A stretch of 64,000 bases of DNA from Cryptomeria japonica (GCF_030272615.1 NC_081412.1:693540083-693604082); one strand, 5' to 3'. Numbered from the stretch's first letter, positions 32,393 to 47,100 are shown. Made by a program: numbers and translations. Notes: generated by a model from the sequence alone, not told the origin.

Positions 32393-35343
32393 TTAGGGTG
32401 GAAACATACTCATTTGATGCTCAAAAATAATTGATGACAAATTGTTATAACCAGTATTTGCATAATTTGCTTTTTGGGTAGAGTTTGAAGAAGATGCTTT
32501 ACCCTTGTCATGATCAAGCAAAGGAGTTTTGAAAATTGTATGATTAGTGTTAGAGGTCATGTTGGGTGGATCTACCTCAATTACTCCTTGATCTAACAAA
32601 TCTTGAATCATATGTTTCAATTGAAAACACGATGCAGTTTTATGTCCTTTTGACCGATGGTACTCACAATATGCATTATCATTCCACCAATGCGGCTTTA
32701 CCAATGGTTCGGCCTTGATATTTGGTAACTTGATAAATTTTGCTTGTATTAATTATTTCATTACTAACTCAATAAGCTCTCCTAATGGCGTAAATTGTCG
32801 AGGAGGTCCATCCCTTGATCGGAAAGGTTTTCGTTGCTGATTTTGTTGCTGACCTTGTTGTTGATTATATTGTTGAGTAACATTGCTTGCTGGTGTTTGA
32901 TTTTGTTCCATATTTGACATATTAGGAGCACTCAATTTCTTGATTGTGAATAGGGGTTGATTTCCATTCACCACTCTTGCGTCAACAACTCCATCATTAA
33001 TGACATTCTTGTTTTTGTACCAAAATCTATTTCTGTCTCCTGAATTGTTTGTGTTGTCACTATCTTTGTTGAGCTTAATGATTCCCTTAGCTACAAGAGC
33101 TATTTCAATGTTCATCCCTTTCTTAATGAGTTTCTCAATGGTACTGGGACTTTTCAATTTGAGTTCATACATCATTTATGGGACCAAATTTTGGATAAAC
33201 AAGTTCACTTGTTGTTCTTCAGGTATATCTAGGGAAGAACGACTATACAAGCTTCACCATCGTTACAAGAACGTCACTAATTGTTTGCCTTGCTTTTGCT
33301 TGGTGTTGCATAAATCTGACATGGTCACGTCACTATCGATGTTGAATGCAAAGTGAGATATAAACTTTTGAGCCAATTCAGACCAAGTCTTTATATTCCT
33401 TGGCAAATGCGAATACCAATCCATGGCTTGTCCTGTGAGACTTCGTGCAAATAAGCGCATTAAATATGTTTCCTCATAACTCACTTCAGTACATGCCGTG
33501 AAAAATGCTTGAATGTGATCTTTTGGATTGCCATTCCCTTTATATTTCTCAAAATTAGGTGCCTCAAAATGCTTAGGGAAGGGAGGGATGTACAAGCTCT
33601 TGTCAAATGGATTAGGACATAAATCTTAATCTATGTACAACTTCTTTGTTCCTTTGGTTTCCAATGCGTTGACTTGTCATTGCAACTTCTCAAGCTATTG
33701 CACAATTGTGTTAGATTTTGGAGGTCCATCATTAATCCTAGTGGGTACTCTTTGTCGATACATCGTGTTTCCGATCGGTTGTTGATGCTCGGAAAGTGCC
33801 GTCTTTGGTGTCTCCGACATATAATGTTCTTGGTACACCTCTTACTGTTGTGGTTGTACCATGCCTTGATATTGACCTTGTTGCTGTGCTTCTTGTGGTG
33901 GAATCATCGTTTGTAGCCTAGGTTGATATTGCAATTGAGGGTGTTGTTGATATTGCGTAGACGTCAATTGCGGTTGTGAAGTATGATAACTTGTTTGTCT
34001 TGGCACATATTGAGGCATATGTTGTTGTTGATGCTGATGAATTGGAATTTTCTGACTTTGTGCCAATTGTTGTTGTCTCGGTGTAAATCCCATCATTTGC
34101 AAAAAACTTTGTTTGGGAGGTTTTTGTTGTTTCTCCTTTAGATGGGGTATGGCACTTGCATTAACTTGTTGTGTCATTTGTCCAATCCATTGTGGTGGTT
34201 GCAAGTTTGCATTAACTTGTAATGGTGTAGAGGGCGCTGCAACTTGTTGTCGAATTCGATATTGTTGTTGTTGTGCATTGTTTGTTTGCACATTCGATTG
34301 TACCTTTTGTGTATTACTCAATTGTTGAAACATTTTCTATTGATGCAAATCATTATCTGTAGCTCTTTGTGTCGCCATTATCAAAGGATCTGTCACAATA
34401 GTTTGCATAGCCAGTACTTGAGTGTTTGGCAAATATATTGAGCTTAATGGGACATAGGAACTTTGCTGCATTGTGGAATTGTTTTGGACATTGGTGAGAT
34501 CAGGCATCCAGTCGTGAAGTTTTCTTGCATCTTAGATTTTGATCCAATTTTATGCATGCGAGGAACCACTTCTTGTTGAGGGACAGCTATCAATATTTGT
34601 GTGGTCCTCATTTGATCTTGTTTTATAGGTGTTGTATTAAATAATGGATTATTTATTGTTTCAAATGGTGACTTTTGAGGAATAGTCACTGTCAATGCTT
34701 TTGAAGCACGTTTACTCATCAAGGTAGGTTGAGTTTCTTGTTGCACATTTTCCTCATTTGGATGTGGAGAAAAACTTAATAGCTCACCACCTTGTTGTTT
34801 TTGCACATTGATTTTCTCACTTGAGGAGGTCACATTACTCATCATGTCAAGATATTTTTGTGGGAACATCTTAAAGACCTTGTTCAAGAATTTATCCATC
34901 TTTTTTGTCATCTTAGGATCTTTAAGGAACATATCAACATCATCGGAAGCATTAGAATCTGATGAAGAATCTAGTAAAACATTTGGATTTGTCTCTTGTT
35001 GAATGCCTTGATCTGAACCAAATCCTTGTGAAAGAGTTTGTTCCTCATATAATGTTTGAGTTTGAATATCATGTTGCAGGTTTGGTTGATTCCAATTGAA
35101 AGGTGCATTTCCTCTTGGTGTTGGTGGAAGACTCCCATGTCCTGGTTTCATGGGTACAAATACTGGTTCATATAATGGAGGTGGTCCAAGTTGAACCATT
35201 CTATATGGTGGTAATGATGTGTTTGACAAACCTTCAATTTGTACTATTTGACTAGTTTGAAATCGTGAATTTGATATGTTGTCAATGGGTTGATACGTTG
35301 GTTCGCCCATCTTTTTAGATTTTGACCTTGTTTCAACAGGCAT
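32393..35343 (-). pseudogene. gag: Tat gag
   Basis: The first ATG on the minus strand is 35343 (MPVETRSKSKKMGEP). The N-terminal part runs to a stop at 34444; a frameshift leads into a Gln/Pro-rich stretch (33842-34333). In the same new frame the capsid domain follows (FEKYKGNGNPKDHIQAFF, LTGQAMDWYSHLPRNIKTW, 33263-33560), then LIKKGMNIEIALVAKG. A finger CEYHRSKGHKTASC (32635-32676; CX2HX4HX4C) replaces the usual CCHC knuckle, as in Tat/Ogre gag. Stops at 33842, 33263 and 32753 interrupt it. Gag would form the cytoplasmic particle. Confidence 0.83.
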
Positions 35344-35977
35344 GTCACTATGCAAATGCAATATTTTTAGAATTTTTCAAGGATAATGTATGATATGCAA
35401 CTAAATGCAAACTAAAGAGATGAAAATGCAATCTAAAGCAAGAATGCAACCTATGTTTTTTGTTGTTTTTCAAGATTTTGACAAACTTTTTGGAATGCAA
35501 ATCTAAAAAGAGACCCTTAGGAAATTGAAATGATGTCTAGACCTCAAAGGACAAAATGACAATGTCTCACCCATATGCTTGGATACTAAGCTAGGTTTGA
35601 CCAAATGACATTGATGACAAAAAGACAAAAATTGATAAGGTCTAGACTTCTTAACAATGACTTAGGGTTTATCAAAGATTTGCAATTACTCAAGTATGAC
35701 AAAACCTAGTTTTTGAGACTATATGCAAAGGGACAATAACTATGCAAATGACCCTAATATGATATGATAATTACCTAAGCTTAATGAAGAGACCTAGGGT
35801 ATGCAAATGTGACCTAATGTTATGAGGACAAAGATGCAAATGCCAATGTATGACAATGTCAACCTAAGGCAAAACCTAAGGTTGAATTATGAAATGGTAT
35901 TACTCTAATGCAAGAGGACACATGCAAATGAATGACTTTTATTGATATGCAAAGGAGTATGACCTAAGTGAAACTTA
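35344..35977 (-). other. Tat 5' leader, gag-proximal part
   Basis: No gene is visible. The plus strand is purine-rich and repeats words such as ATGCAAATG, GACCTAA and TATGACAA, so the element RNA is pyrimidine-rich here. The leader continues at 48489-49623 and 62984-63319 on the other sides of two insertions. ACTTT at 35978-35982 is the left target duplication of the LARD-like element. Confidence 0.6.
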
Positions 35978-35982
35978 ACTTT

Positions 35983-38900
35983 TGTAGTGCCCCGCCAGGA
36001 AACCCCGAAGGGATTAAGCCATAACACAAGAATAGAGTGCAAATTTTTTTTTTGAAAGTTACACCACATTAAGATACAACAAGATAACAATGATTCAGAT
36101 TACATAGCGGAAGACATCAACTAACACCTAAAGAGTTTCCCAACGAGATTACTTAAATTTCACAATTCACTTAACTCACACAATTAATCCAAAAGCTGAA
36201 TATCTTAATAACGAGATAATTCATAATCAGGATAATTCCTTTCAAAAGAGGGAAATATACATCACAAGCGAAGATTCATTATTAAGATCCATTCATAATC
36301 TTCATTCAAGCTTTTCATTTAAAATTACAAACCATACATCTAACATTCTAATACACTAGGATTTCATCATAACATAAGAGATCTTCCCAAGAATATTTAA
36401 ATTCCTTAACAACAACTGAGTATAATTCATTACTCTAAGTTACATTCTTTCCATATTCCAACTTATTGCATTTCAAAAGATGATTGCATACTAGCATCTA
36501 CGATAAATCTCATCTAAACCACTTACGCATTTGATCAACATGGCATTCAAGAAAGAACTGAATATAAGCATTTATAGTTAATTCCAATTATCCACTTAAC
36601 CATTCTAGCATAAGTTAATCATACATGATAAAGCTGAATAAAGGAAACATAAGAGAATACATCACATAACACCATAATGATCTCGGAGTTCACCCCTAAA
36701 GGGCTACATCTCCGGGTCTACTCAACTACAAGACCACTCTGATAATTAATAAAGTTAAGAATACAAGAGGTTACACCATTTACAATCCAGCCATCAAGGC
36801 GATACATAAGCAATTTACAAGTGACCGCATCGGTCAATAAATACATAAACAATCCCTGGAAAGAACAGGATCCAGCTGAACATAATCAAAGCTAAAACAA
36901 AGGTCCAGAAGAGCTTCCATAAAACTGAGCCATCACCATCCAAGGTCTAACATGAAACCGACACTCACAAGGGCAGAGACAAAAGGATGACTCACAAAGG
37001 TACTCCTAACAGGATGAAACAACAACACACTAGCGAACATAGGGACAAGTGTCATCACACAACCTGGTATGGTTACCATGGCAAGTCTTCATAGGTCCCG
37101 GCCCCATACACTGGGTTACCCTGGCAACCTAATCCGAGCTTCCGGCCCATCCAAGCCTCATGTGGACCCACACATCCTCTCGTGAAGACAAGGATGGTGG
37201 TTTGCCATTTCAGGCCTTCCCACAACATGTCGAGTCTATGATAGCACTCATCCCATGTGTGAGGCACATTATCTTATTTAGAGATTACATTCTAATCTAC
37301 TTAAAGGTTATCACTTATTAGACTCACTTTCGACGGGTTACCCAGCAGCCACTTTCCCATACGACACTAGACTATACTCGGACGAACTCAAAACCAAGGA
37401 ATACACATGGTCAAACGAATGGAGTTCAAGAAGGGATAGATAACCATCAGGTCAAACATGACTCAAGGGTAATCACTTACTGACGGTACTCTAATTAGAG
37501 ACCCGACCAACAACGGTCAACCACAATCATCATTCAACTCACACACAAGGAGGATATGATCAAAATGACACTACCACAATACAACAGTCAACTCAGAACC
37601 GAGGACTGAAACAGGGACCCCAAGTCAATCCATACGACAGGGTCCTACTAAACAAAGCAAAACATGCCATTTCATAATTAAAGGCGAATACAGAAATTAA
37701 ACTCGCAAGGCAATAATTAGAAAAGACAATATTTCCTCAAATTGATTTAATCATTACAAGTCGATCAAGTTTTCTACAAGATCTAAATCAGCTTACAGTT
37801 ATCTACCTCAACTAGGGATAAGTTATTCTTGGTTTTCTAACTCTCTAAGGTTCAAAGCATCGAACAGACATATAAAGCCATAAAAAATTTTTAAACCAAA
37901 TTCATATTAATTAAACTCAGACAACCATTAATCAAATAAATAGATATTTAATCTCCAACAAAACATCATTAACATACTGGTCTAAAACCGACCTCTACAG
38001 TTTCGTATTATTTCTCAACCCAGATGCATTATACAGATTATGGAAATAAAAATGTAGAAAGAGAATCTAAATGGAGGTAATCATTTCCAAAGCATATCGT
38101 TAAAATTCAAACACCCAACAATAAATATTTCACTTACTTCTCAATTACTCAAATGATATGTTCTACGATAATATTTAACATCATCAATTAGTAATTACAT
38201 CGTATTTCAACGATTTTCCAATAACATATTATTCTCTATTTTGTTTTTAAACAATACTACCTTAATTAGCCAAGTGCTCTAATCAGCTAGAAGGTGAGAT
38301 CTAGATTTAAAAATCCAAGATCAATAAGAATATAAACAACAATATTCCATTGCGAAATAATAGTTGTAAAACTTAATTAGGAAGAGGGCATACGTCACGA
38401 AATGACGTTGAATAACAATTAGCCTAAAAACTCCTTTATAAGGTTAATCAATATCCAATCAACTTTTATCAAGATTAATGCTACCTCATTCATAATTAAG
38501 AAACTAAATAACACTTAACATTAAAATAACTTTCATTAAAATGATATAAAATATCATATGCATTTTTTTTAAAAATAAAAAAAATACATTAAAAAAAAAA
38601 ATGATTTAAAAAAAAACTACGTTTTAAAACAAAACACATTTAAACACGAGGCGAGGGCGGGCCGTGCCCTAACCCTAGCCTCTGGGCAATACCCGAGCGG
38701 CGGCGCTCACGGTGGTGCCCGCAGGTGCCGCGGCGCCCTGCAGCCACCGCGGCCCTTGCGGCCACCATCGTGGGCCGCAGCCACTGTGCTGCTGAGCGAG
38801 GGAAGGGGGAAGAGTGGGGGAGGGGAGGAGGAGCGGGTGGAGCTCCGCTCCCCGCCTCCAATCCCCAAAACACAGTCTGAAACAATAAAAAAAAATGCCC

Positions 38901-40311
38901 AGCTTGGATGCGAACAAAAACGCACAGCTCGAAATAATATAATATATTTTCTTTATTTTTTTTGAAACACAGTTTGGTTTTCAATAACCACAAAATGCCC
39001 ACCACAAAGATTTATAATAAAAAATTTTGATTTACTATAAATCGGTTTAAACAAACTGAGTTTGGTGTCAAATTTTCTTGATGGTTTTCTCATTCTTTAC
39101 AAACATCCATGGGTTGCAAACGCCCAAGAGAATAGAGGAATTAACCACACCACAAATACACTTCCAGCCAAGCTAATCAATTTGTTAAATCAATTCATAA
39201 GCATGGCATTCGATGGAGGATCTAAAACCAAGATAAAACCCCCATTTCCATTTTAAACAAAAACTAAAATTGAGAGTTGGATCCTACCTGATCTCGCGTT
39301 CCTAGCAAGATCGGCTGAAGAGTCCCAATCTCCCGCTGCCAAAACCCTCCTTCTCCATCCAAAATCCCCAAATTCGTCTCCAAAATTTCCTTCCAACCAA
39401 AATCTCTCCAAAAAGTCCATCATCCATTTTTCCCAAATTTTGGGTTATATGGAAGAGTTGACCAAAAATTCTATTTTTGGAATTTAAAAATTTTTATTTA
39501 AAAAAATAATTCACAAAATTAATCCTTTCTAACTATCACAACAAATTAACTTGCTTTCCAAATCCAAAATCGATTTTCTCATTTAATTAAATTTAACCTT
39601 TCAAATTTTAAAAGCCAACAGAATGCAATAGAATCTATTGAAATTTAAATACAAAACTTCTTTTCATCAGCATATATAAAATGCATTTAATATTCAAAAT
39701 CAGTCATTTAATCGAACTTACTCCCAAATTAAAATGAGCAATCCAATATCAACGAAAATCGCATACGAAAACCCGATTAATTTAATCCATTAATCTTCAA
39801 TGCACAAACGCATATATTTAATAAAGAAAATTACTAAGGACTAATTAATCAATTTAACCATGCACACCAAGCACGCAAATCGAGAAGGTCAACCAAACAG
39901 ACGACTCGCAAACCCAAATAAAAAGGGATAACCGACGACGACTGGCGATACTCACTTGAGCACGACTAAGGTCAACTAGGGTCTTACGACCACCTAATCC
40001 AACTCTAAGGATTAAAAAGGTACACTCAAACCTGCAATCCAGGTGAAGACGAACCTCGCACTCATGCGGTGTTGTACCTGAAATCTCCTGCAACCAAAGA
40101 TCATGCATGCATGCATATATAATAACTTAATGAAAGCGTTAGCTCAATATTAATACCATGATATAGGTACACTAAACAACTTGCATACAACTAGTGAGAA
40201 AACCAAATCAATCGCTATGCATAAAATCAACATCTGACTATAACATAATATTACGACAAACTAATCAAGATTAAACCAAGGTTAGAAGTAGATTAGGGCA
40301 GGGGTACTACA
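35983..40311 (-). repeat. 3' LTR of the LARD-like element
   Basis: Plus-strand ends are TGTAGTGCCCCGCC and AGGGGTACTACA. A GC-rich island (38643-38870) lies amid AT-rich DNA. Relative to the right copy it lacks 29 bp near 37345. Proline/arginine-rich open frames over the GC island are compositional and not called as genes. Confidence 0.93.
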
Positions 40312-40326
40312 TTCTCCCCCCCTAGG
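40312..40326 (-). promoter_or_regulatory. Polypurine tract of the LARD-like element
   Basis: The minus strand reads CCTAGGGGGGGAGAA directly before the LTR start TGTAGTACC. The Tekay-like element has CCTAGAGGGGGAGGG at the same place (12 of 15 identical). Confidence 0.85.
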
Positions 40327-40329
40327 TTC

Positions 40330-40349
40330 CGACTTACTCCTGGAAGTCG
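40330..40349 (-). other. Hairpin next to the LARD-like polypurine tract
   Basis: CGACTT (40330-40335) and AAGTCG (40344-40349) are perfect complements around the 8-nt loop ACTCCTGG, three bases from the tract. See the matching hairpin at 53832-53854 in the Tekay-like element. Confidence 0.6.
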
Positions 40350-43300
40350 TAAGGCTAGATGGAGAACCTGTCGTACGCATCAGCCCTGAAACTCATTCAA
40401 CAAATATCAAATTGCACATAGAAATCTTTTCATAAATAAATGAAATATTATTGCAAAATCCTTTACAAACGCCATTATCCATTGGCAAGATACATCTAAA
40501 ACCATGCATTCCTTAAAATATTCTAGGAATTATCCACAATCATAGCAGAGAAACAAGAATTTTCTTCCTTTCATAACACCAAATTAAAGCATTACAAAGA
40601 GGTAAACAACAATTACCAAAATCACCGACCAAAAATGACAATAAACATGCCATCAAGATCAATTTCCTTTACCAATCCATCTTTATCATAACATTTTATT
40701 GAATAGAACTAGCTTAAAAATCAATTTCTACCACCAATCTAACTTTCAAGAAATAAGAGCAACAAAATATAACTCAATTGATTACACTTGCCAGGCATAA
40801 GAACACCTTTCCAAAGACTATGTCCCATAACATAGTGACAAGTTAACACAATTTACTCCATGATACAAGCAATAACCATCCACAGAACTGGAATGCATAA
40901 CAGAAAAGGCCACATGTGAGCATGTCTAATGCTCGGTCACAGATAACATACACGATCAGCATCTCTATGCCTGATCCCAGAACAACAATATGATCATAAG
41001 AATCCAATATCTCACTCAAAGGCTTGATGGTGCTAGGCACACCATAGCGGTGCTACCTTCCATACAAGACCTTTGTGAATATCCCTTGTTGAGCAAGGTG
41101 GTTAGCCTCCAAGAGATAGTCACCACACATAGGTAGGTAGTGGATACTAGTTGCATCACAGCCTCACATACCCCCATCCTCAAGGTTCCCTGCGTCTACT
41201 TCCTCGTATACACTCATCCAAGCCCGTCTCCTACGTTCTTGGAGAGGAATTCACATTGCAACACAAGACCAGCATCCGAAAACAATAATGTTAAACCAGT
41301 TTAGCCACCAAAGTACAGAAGAATAAAGATAATAAATCCTCAATTCCAACAGTAAGGCAAGAAAATAATCCAAAATTTCAACACCAAATCAAAGTGCAAG
41401 AGATCACAAGATCGTGGCCAAACCTTCAAAATCAAAGTAAAATAAACTGCTGATCCCCAAAGAGATAATTAAATAATTAAAAGAAAATCACAATTGCACA
41501 TTACATCACTATGTGACTAATAGCTAGCCACCAACGAGGAAGGAAGGAACAATCGTCTAGCTATCCTAGTAGCTCATCATGTGGTGTGGCCAAGTCACAC
41601 ATCCACATGGCATGGCAGTGTGCACCTCGACATCACCCCGCATCACATCATCACGTGGCATGGCTCTACCCTATACCTAGCGGTAGGCCGCATGGAAATG
41701 TCTACTACATCCCGCATCGTGTCTCAGCACGGCATGGCAACACTCCAAGCGGACAAAGCACGCAATGGACGTATCCCACATGGTAGTGTACCCCGCGGAT
41801 AAGGCACGCGCTGGTCACACTCCGCATAGTGATGTTCCTCTCAGGATACTCGCCGTAAGCCAGAGGTATACATGGCTAAGGTCTACCCACAAGTCTACCA
41901 ACACTAGTCAGTTGGCAACTTATGTAAGAACAATAACACACCTCTCATGAAGACAAGGCAACAGATGCTCCAATAGAATCCAACAATATGCTCAAAAAAA
42001 AAAAAAAAAGGATCGGAATAAGGCTGGCACTCGTGAACCTCGTAAATGGGTTCATCACAAGGGAAAGTATTGAGTACACCTTTGATACAGTTTAGTAGTA
42101 CAACTATATCATTCCTTGAAGTAGAGAAGCTAAAGTCGCTTCGCACCGACATTACTCGTACGCCAATCCATACTATTCAAGGAACGGTTACTACGAATAC
42201 TACCCCTTAACATACTGAGTTACCCACAACCCGAGGTTTGGTACTCAGCAGGGAAACAAATAAGCAACAGCACATAAACAGTATGGTTTCCCATACTCAT
42301 AAGCAACATATCCTCCATGGTTGATTACTTCACCAATCCATGGGCACATAAAATAAGCACTGGTTTCTTACAATACACACAAATACACCAGTACTGGTTT
42401 AGTCACATTTACGGGGTGTACTTTTCAGTACGCTAACATCTATACAAGGAAGATTCCAATTATGCTTTCTATATAAATAACTGAATCAAGTTTACTCTAG
42501 ATTCAAGTACTGAAATTACTAGCAATTCACCATTATATAAGGAATTAACATCATTCCTATAGCTTTCTCGAATCTCACTAAGCATTCATAACTAAATTAC
42601 TAGCTAAGCAAATTCATTTCTTAAAGCTTAAGACTTTCATCTATCACTATGAAGCCAAAAAGCAAACACACAATTTCACATGTTTTATAAGCATTCTATG
42701 AAAATCAATGCACTCTTTAATATCATTTCTAAAAATCTTATGATTAGGCAAAGAGAAGGGAAAGAGAGTTTGATAGCCAAACTATTTCCTACAAAGACAC
42801 AAGATCACTCAAGATCACGCTATAATATTAAATTTCTCACTATAAGCCTATCTATTAATTACACGGTTTCCATTTCGCTGCCATTAAGAAGGATGAAAAT
42901 TAGCCTAACGAAACACTTCCAATAGTTATGGTTGCAACAGGAGGTTCTAGTTTTCCAAACAAAACAGAGATCAAGAGAGGCAATCTTTTCGACAATGCAA
43001 GACCTCTTAAGAACACTCACTTATAATAATACAATTCAGACACATGTCATAATTTGCAACCTTTTAGAGAAGATCACATTATGATCAAAGATAAGCAAAG
43101 AGCTATTACCCAATTAAAACATATTAATGCATGCACATCAAACAAGCTTTTCCATTCGCACTTCCTAAACACATTAAGGTAATTCCACATACCCAAAAGC
43201 GAGTTCAATGGAGCATTTGCTAAAACAAATCTTCAATCAAACTGGTTTAATGAGACAAATAAGACAATCTTTCGGAAAACACATAAAACAATCTTTCAGG

Positions 43301-44109
43301 GAACACATTAATACTCTCTAGAAGCTACAATAACATGCTCCTTTTTGAATACTTCTTATACATACCAAGTAGTTTCACATAATTCAACTATTCGCATAGA
43401 AATGCACCTTACTAAGATAGAATTTAATCATGCTACTCCTACAAGATACACATGGAGAATTCTTTAAACGTACACACACAGTTTCCTCCCAATAACCAAA
43501 ATAAATTTTCAAACCCATAGCCCATTTAATAATCTAAAAACATAAGCGACATAAGGCTCATACAAGGGTTCAAGAAGTCACCCCTTTTCTCTCTTGCAAA
43601 CAAGAAACTCATTCAAAGATAATTACACATATCCTAATCATTTTAATTTCCAGAAAGAAAGAGAGAGAGGAATGGTGATAATCATTTAATTTTCTACAAA
43701 GTAAGCATTCAATAATTTTCCATACTAGTCCTTAAAGTGGACAACATTAAGCTAAATCATAATCTTAAACAAACACAATTCGCACTTTCAGACTCAAGAC
43801 AAGCATGGACCAACCCAAATGGATTAGTCTAAAGAGTACAACACTCAATAAGGGAAGGTACATACGACTCTCTTTCAGAATAAGAGTAATCGTAGACCAA
43901 GACATCAATAAGCACACAATGCACAAATAAGCACTCAAACACCAACATCAAGAAGGCGAAACAAGGTGTGAACACACACGTTACACACCAGCTAAGGTCT
44001 GCTCAATCACTCACATGCAAAAGGAGGACAAGCATACACATAAGGTCGATACACCTCACACAAATAGAGGGCACACGTGACACCAGAGATCCCAATGTTT
44101 GCAACATGG
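40350..44109 (-). other. Non-coding interior of the LARD-like element
   Basis: No frame longer than about 80 codons and no retrotransposon domain was found. At 41604, 41652 and 41728 a motif CACRTGGCATGGC (the last copy shortened to CACGGCATGGC) recurs in a locally CG-rich zone (41580-41880). The rest is AT-rich. The interior may serve only as RNA, carrying packaging and replication signals. Confidence 0.75.
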
Positions 44110-44121
44110 GCTCTGATACCA
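44110..44121 (-). other. Primer binding site of the LARD-like element
   Basis: The minus strand reads TGGTATCAGAGC two bases inside the right LTR, the initiator Met-tRNA type. It fixes the right LTR as the 5' LTR. Confidence 0.92.
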
Positions 44122-44123
44122 AA

Positions 44124-47100
44124 TGTAGTGCCCCGCCAGGAAACCCCGAAGGGATTAAGCCATAACACAAGAATAGAGTGCAAATTTTTTTTTTGAAAGT
44201 TACACCACATTAAGATACAACAAGATAACAAAGATTCAGATTACATAGCGGAAGACATCAACTAACACCTAAAGAGTTTCCCAATGAGATTACTTAAATT
44301 TCACAATTCACTTAACTCACACAATTAATCCAAAAGGTGAATATCTTAATAACGAGATAATTCATAATCAGGATAATTCCTTTCAAAAGAGGGAAATATA
44401 CATCACAAGTGAAGATTCACTATTAAGATCCATTCATAATCTTCATTCAAGCTTTTCATTTAAAATTACAAACCATACATTTAACATTCTAATACACTAG
44501 GATTTCATCATAACATAAGAGATCTTTCCAAGCATATTTAAATTCCTTAACAACAACTGAGTATAATTCATTACTCTAAGTTACATTCTTTCCATATTCG
44601 AACTTATTGCATTTCAAAAGATGATTGCATACTAGCATCTACGATAAATCTCATCTAAACCACTTACGCATTCGATCAACATGGCATTCAAGAAAGAATT
44701 GAATATAAGCATTTATAGTTAATTCCAATTATCCACTTAACCATTCTAGCATAAGTTAATCATACATGATAAAGCTGAATAAAGGAAACATAAGAGAATA
44801 CATCACATAACACCATAATGATCTCAGAGTTCACCCCTAAAGGGCTACATCTCTAGGTCTGCTCAACTGCAAGACCCCTCTGATAATTAATAAAGTTAAG
44901 AATACAAGAGGTTACACCATTTACAATCCAGCCATCAAGGCGATACATAAGCAATTTACAAGTGACCGCATCGGTCAATAAATACATAAACAATCCCTGG
45001 AAAGAACAGGATCCAGCTGAACATAATCAAAGCTAAAACAAAGGTCCAGAAGAGCTTCCATAAAACTGAGCCATCACCATCCAAGGTCTAACATGAAACC
45101 GACACTCACAAGGGCAGAGACAAAAGGATGACTCACAAAGGTACTCCTAACAGGACGAAACAACAACACACTAGCGAACGTAGGGACAAGTGTCATCACA
45201 CAACCTGGTATGGTTACCATGGCAAGTCTTCATAGGTCCCGGCCCCATACACTGGGTTACCCTGGCAACCTAATCCGAGCTTCCGGCCCATCCAAGCCTC
45301 ATGTGGACCCACACATCCTCTCGTGAAGACAAGGATGGTGGTTTGCCATTTCAGGCCTTCCCACAGCATGTCGAGTCTATGATAGCACTCATCCCATGTG
45401 TGAGGCACATTATCTTATTTAGAGATTACATTCTAATCTACTTAAAGGTTATCACTTATTAGACTCACTTTTGACGGGTTACCCAGCAGCCACTTTGGGC
45501 GCGGCCCCCAATTGAAAGCCACTTTCCCATACGACACTAGACTATACTTGGACGAACTCAAAACCAAGGAATACACATGGTCAAACGAACGGAGTTCAAG
45601 AAGGGATAGACAACCATCAGGTCAAACACGACTCAAGGGTAATCACTTACTGACGGTACTCTAATTAGAGACCCAACCAACAACGGTCAACCACAATCAT
45701 CATTCGACTCACACACAAGGAGGATATGATCAAAACAACACTACCACAATACAACAGTCAACTCAGAACCGAGGACTGAAACAGGTACCCCAAGTCAATC
45801 CATACGACAGGGTCCTACTAAACAAAGCAAAACATGCCATTTCATAATTAAAGGCGAATACAGAAATTAAACTCGCAAGGCAATAATTAGAAAAGACAAT
45901 ATTTCCTCAAATTGATTTAATCATTACAAGTCGATCAAGTTTTCTACAAGATCTAAATCAGCTTACAGTTATCTACCTCAACTAGGGATAAGTTATTCTT
46001 GGTTTTCTAACTCTCTAAGGTTCAAAGCATCGAACAGACATATAAAGCCATAAAAACTTTTTAAACCAAATTCATATTAATTAAACTCAGACAACCATTA
46101 ATCAAATAAATAGATATTTAATCTCCAACAAAACATCATTAACATACTGGTCTAAAACCGACCTCTACAGTTTCGTATTATTTCTCAACCCAGATGCATT
46201 ATATGGATTACAGAAATAAAAATGTAGAAAGAGAATCTAAATGGAGGTAATCATTTCCAAAGCATATCGTTAAAATTCAAACACCCAACAATAAATATTT
46301 CACTTACTTCTCAATTACTCAAATGATATGTTCTACGATAATATTTAACATCATCAATTAGTAATTACATCGTATTTCAACGATTTTCCAATAACATATT
46401 ATTCTCTATTTTGTTTTTAAACAATACTACCTTAATTAGCCAAGTGCTCTAATCAGCTAGAAGGTGAGATCTAGATTTAAAAATCCAAGATCAATAAGAA
46501 TATAAACAACAATATTCCATTGCGAAATAACAGTTGTAAAACTTAATTAGGAAGAGGGCATACGTCACGAAATGACGTTGAATAACAATTAGCCTAAAAA
46601 CTCCTTTATAAGGTTAATCAATATCCAATCAACTTTTATCAAGATTAATGCTACCTCATTCATAATTAAGAAACTAAATAACACTTAACATTAAAATAAC
46701 TTTCATTAAAATGATATAAAATATCATATGCATTTTTTTTAAAACTAAAAAAAATACATTAAAAAAAAAAAACGATTTAAAAAAAAACTACGTTTTAAAA
46801 CAAAACGCATTTAAACACGAGGCGAGGGCGGGCCGTGCCCTAACCCTAGCCTCTGGGCAATACCCAAGCGGCGGTGCTCACGGTGGTGCCCGCAGGTGCC
46901 GCGGCGCCCTGCGGCCACCGCGGCCCCTGCGGCCACCATCGTGGGCCGCAGCCGCTGTGCTGCTGAGCGGGGGAAGGGGGAAGAGTGGGGGAGGGGAGGA
47001 GGAGCGGGTGGAGCTCCGCTCCCTGCCTGCAATCCCCAAAACACAGTCTGAAACAATAAAAAAAAATGCCCAGCTCGGATGCGAACAAAAACGCACAGCT

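Noticed and set aside
38660-38680. Telomere-like CCCTAACCCTAG
   Set aside because: A single partial unit at matching places in both LARD LTRs, not a telomeric array.
38640-39005. Pro/Arg/Gly-rich frames over the GC island of the LARD LTR (and 46811-47176)
   Set aside because: Several frames are open at once because the island is GC-rich and stop-poor; composition explains them.
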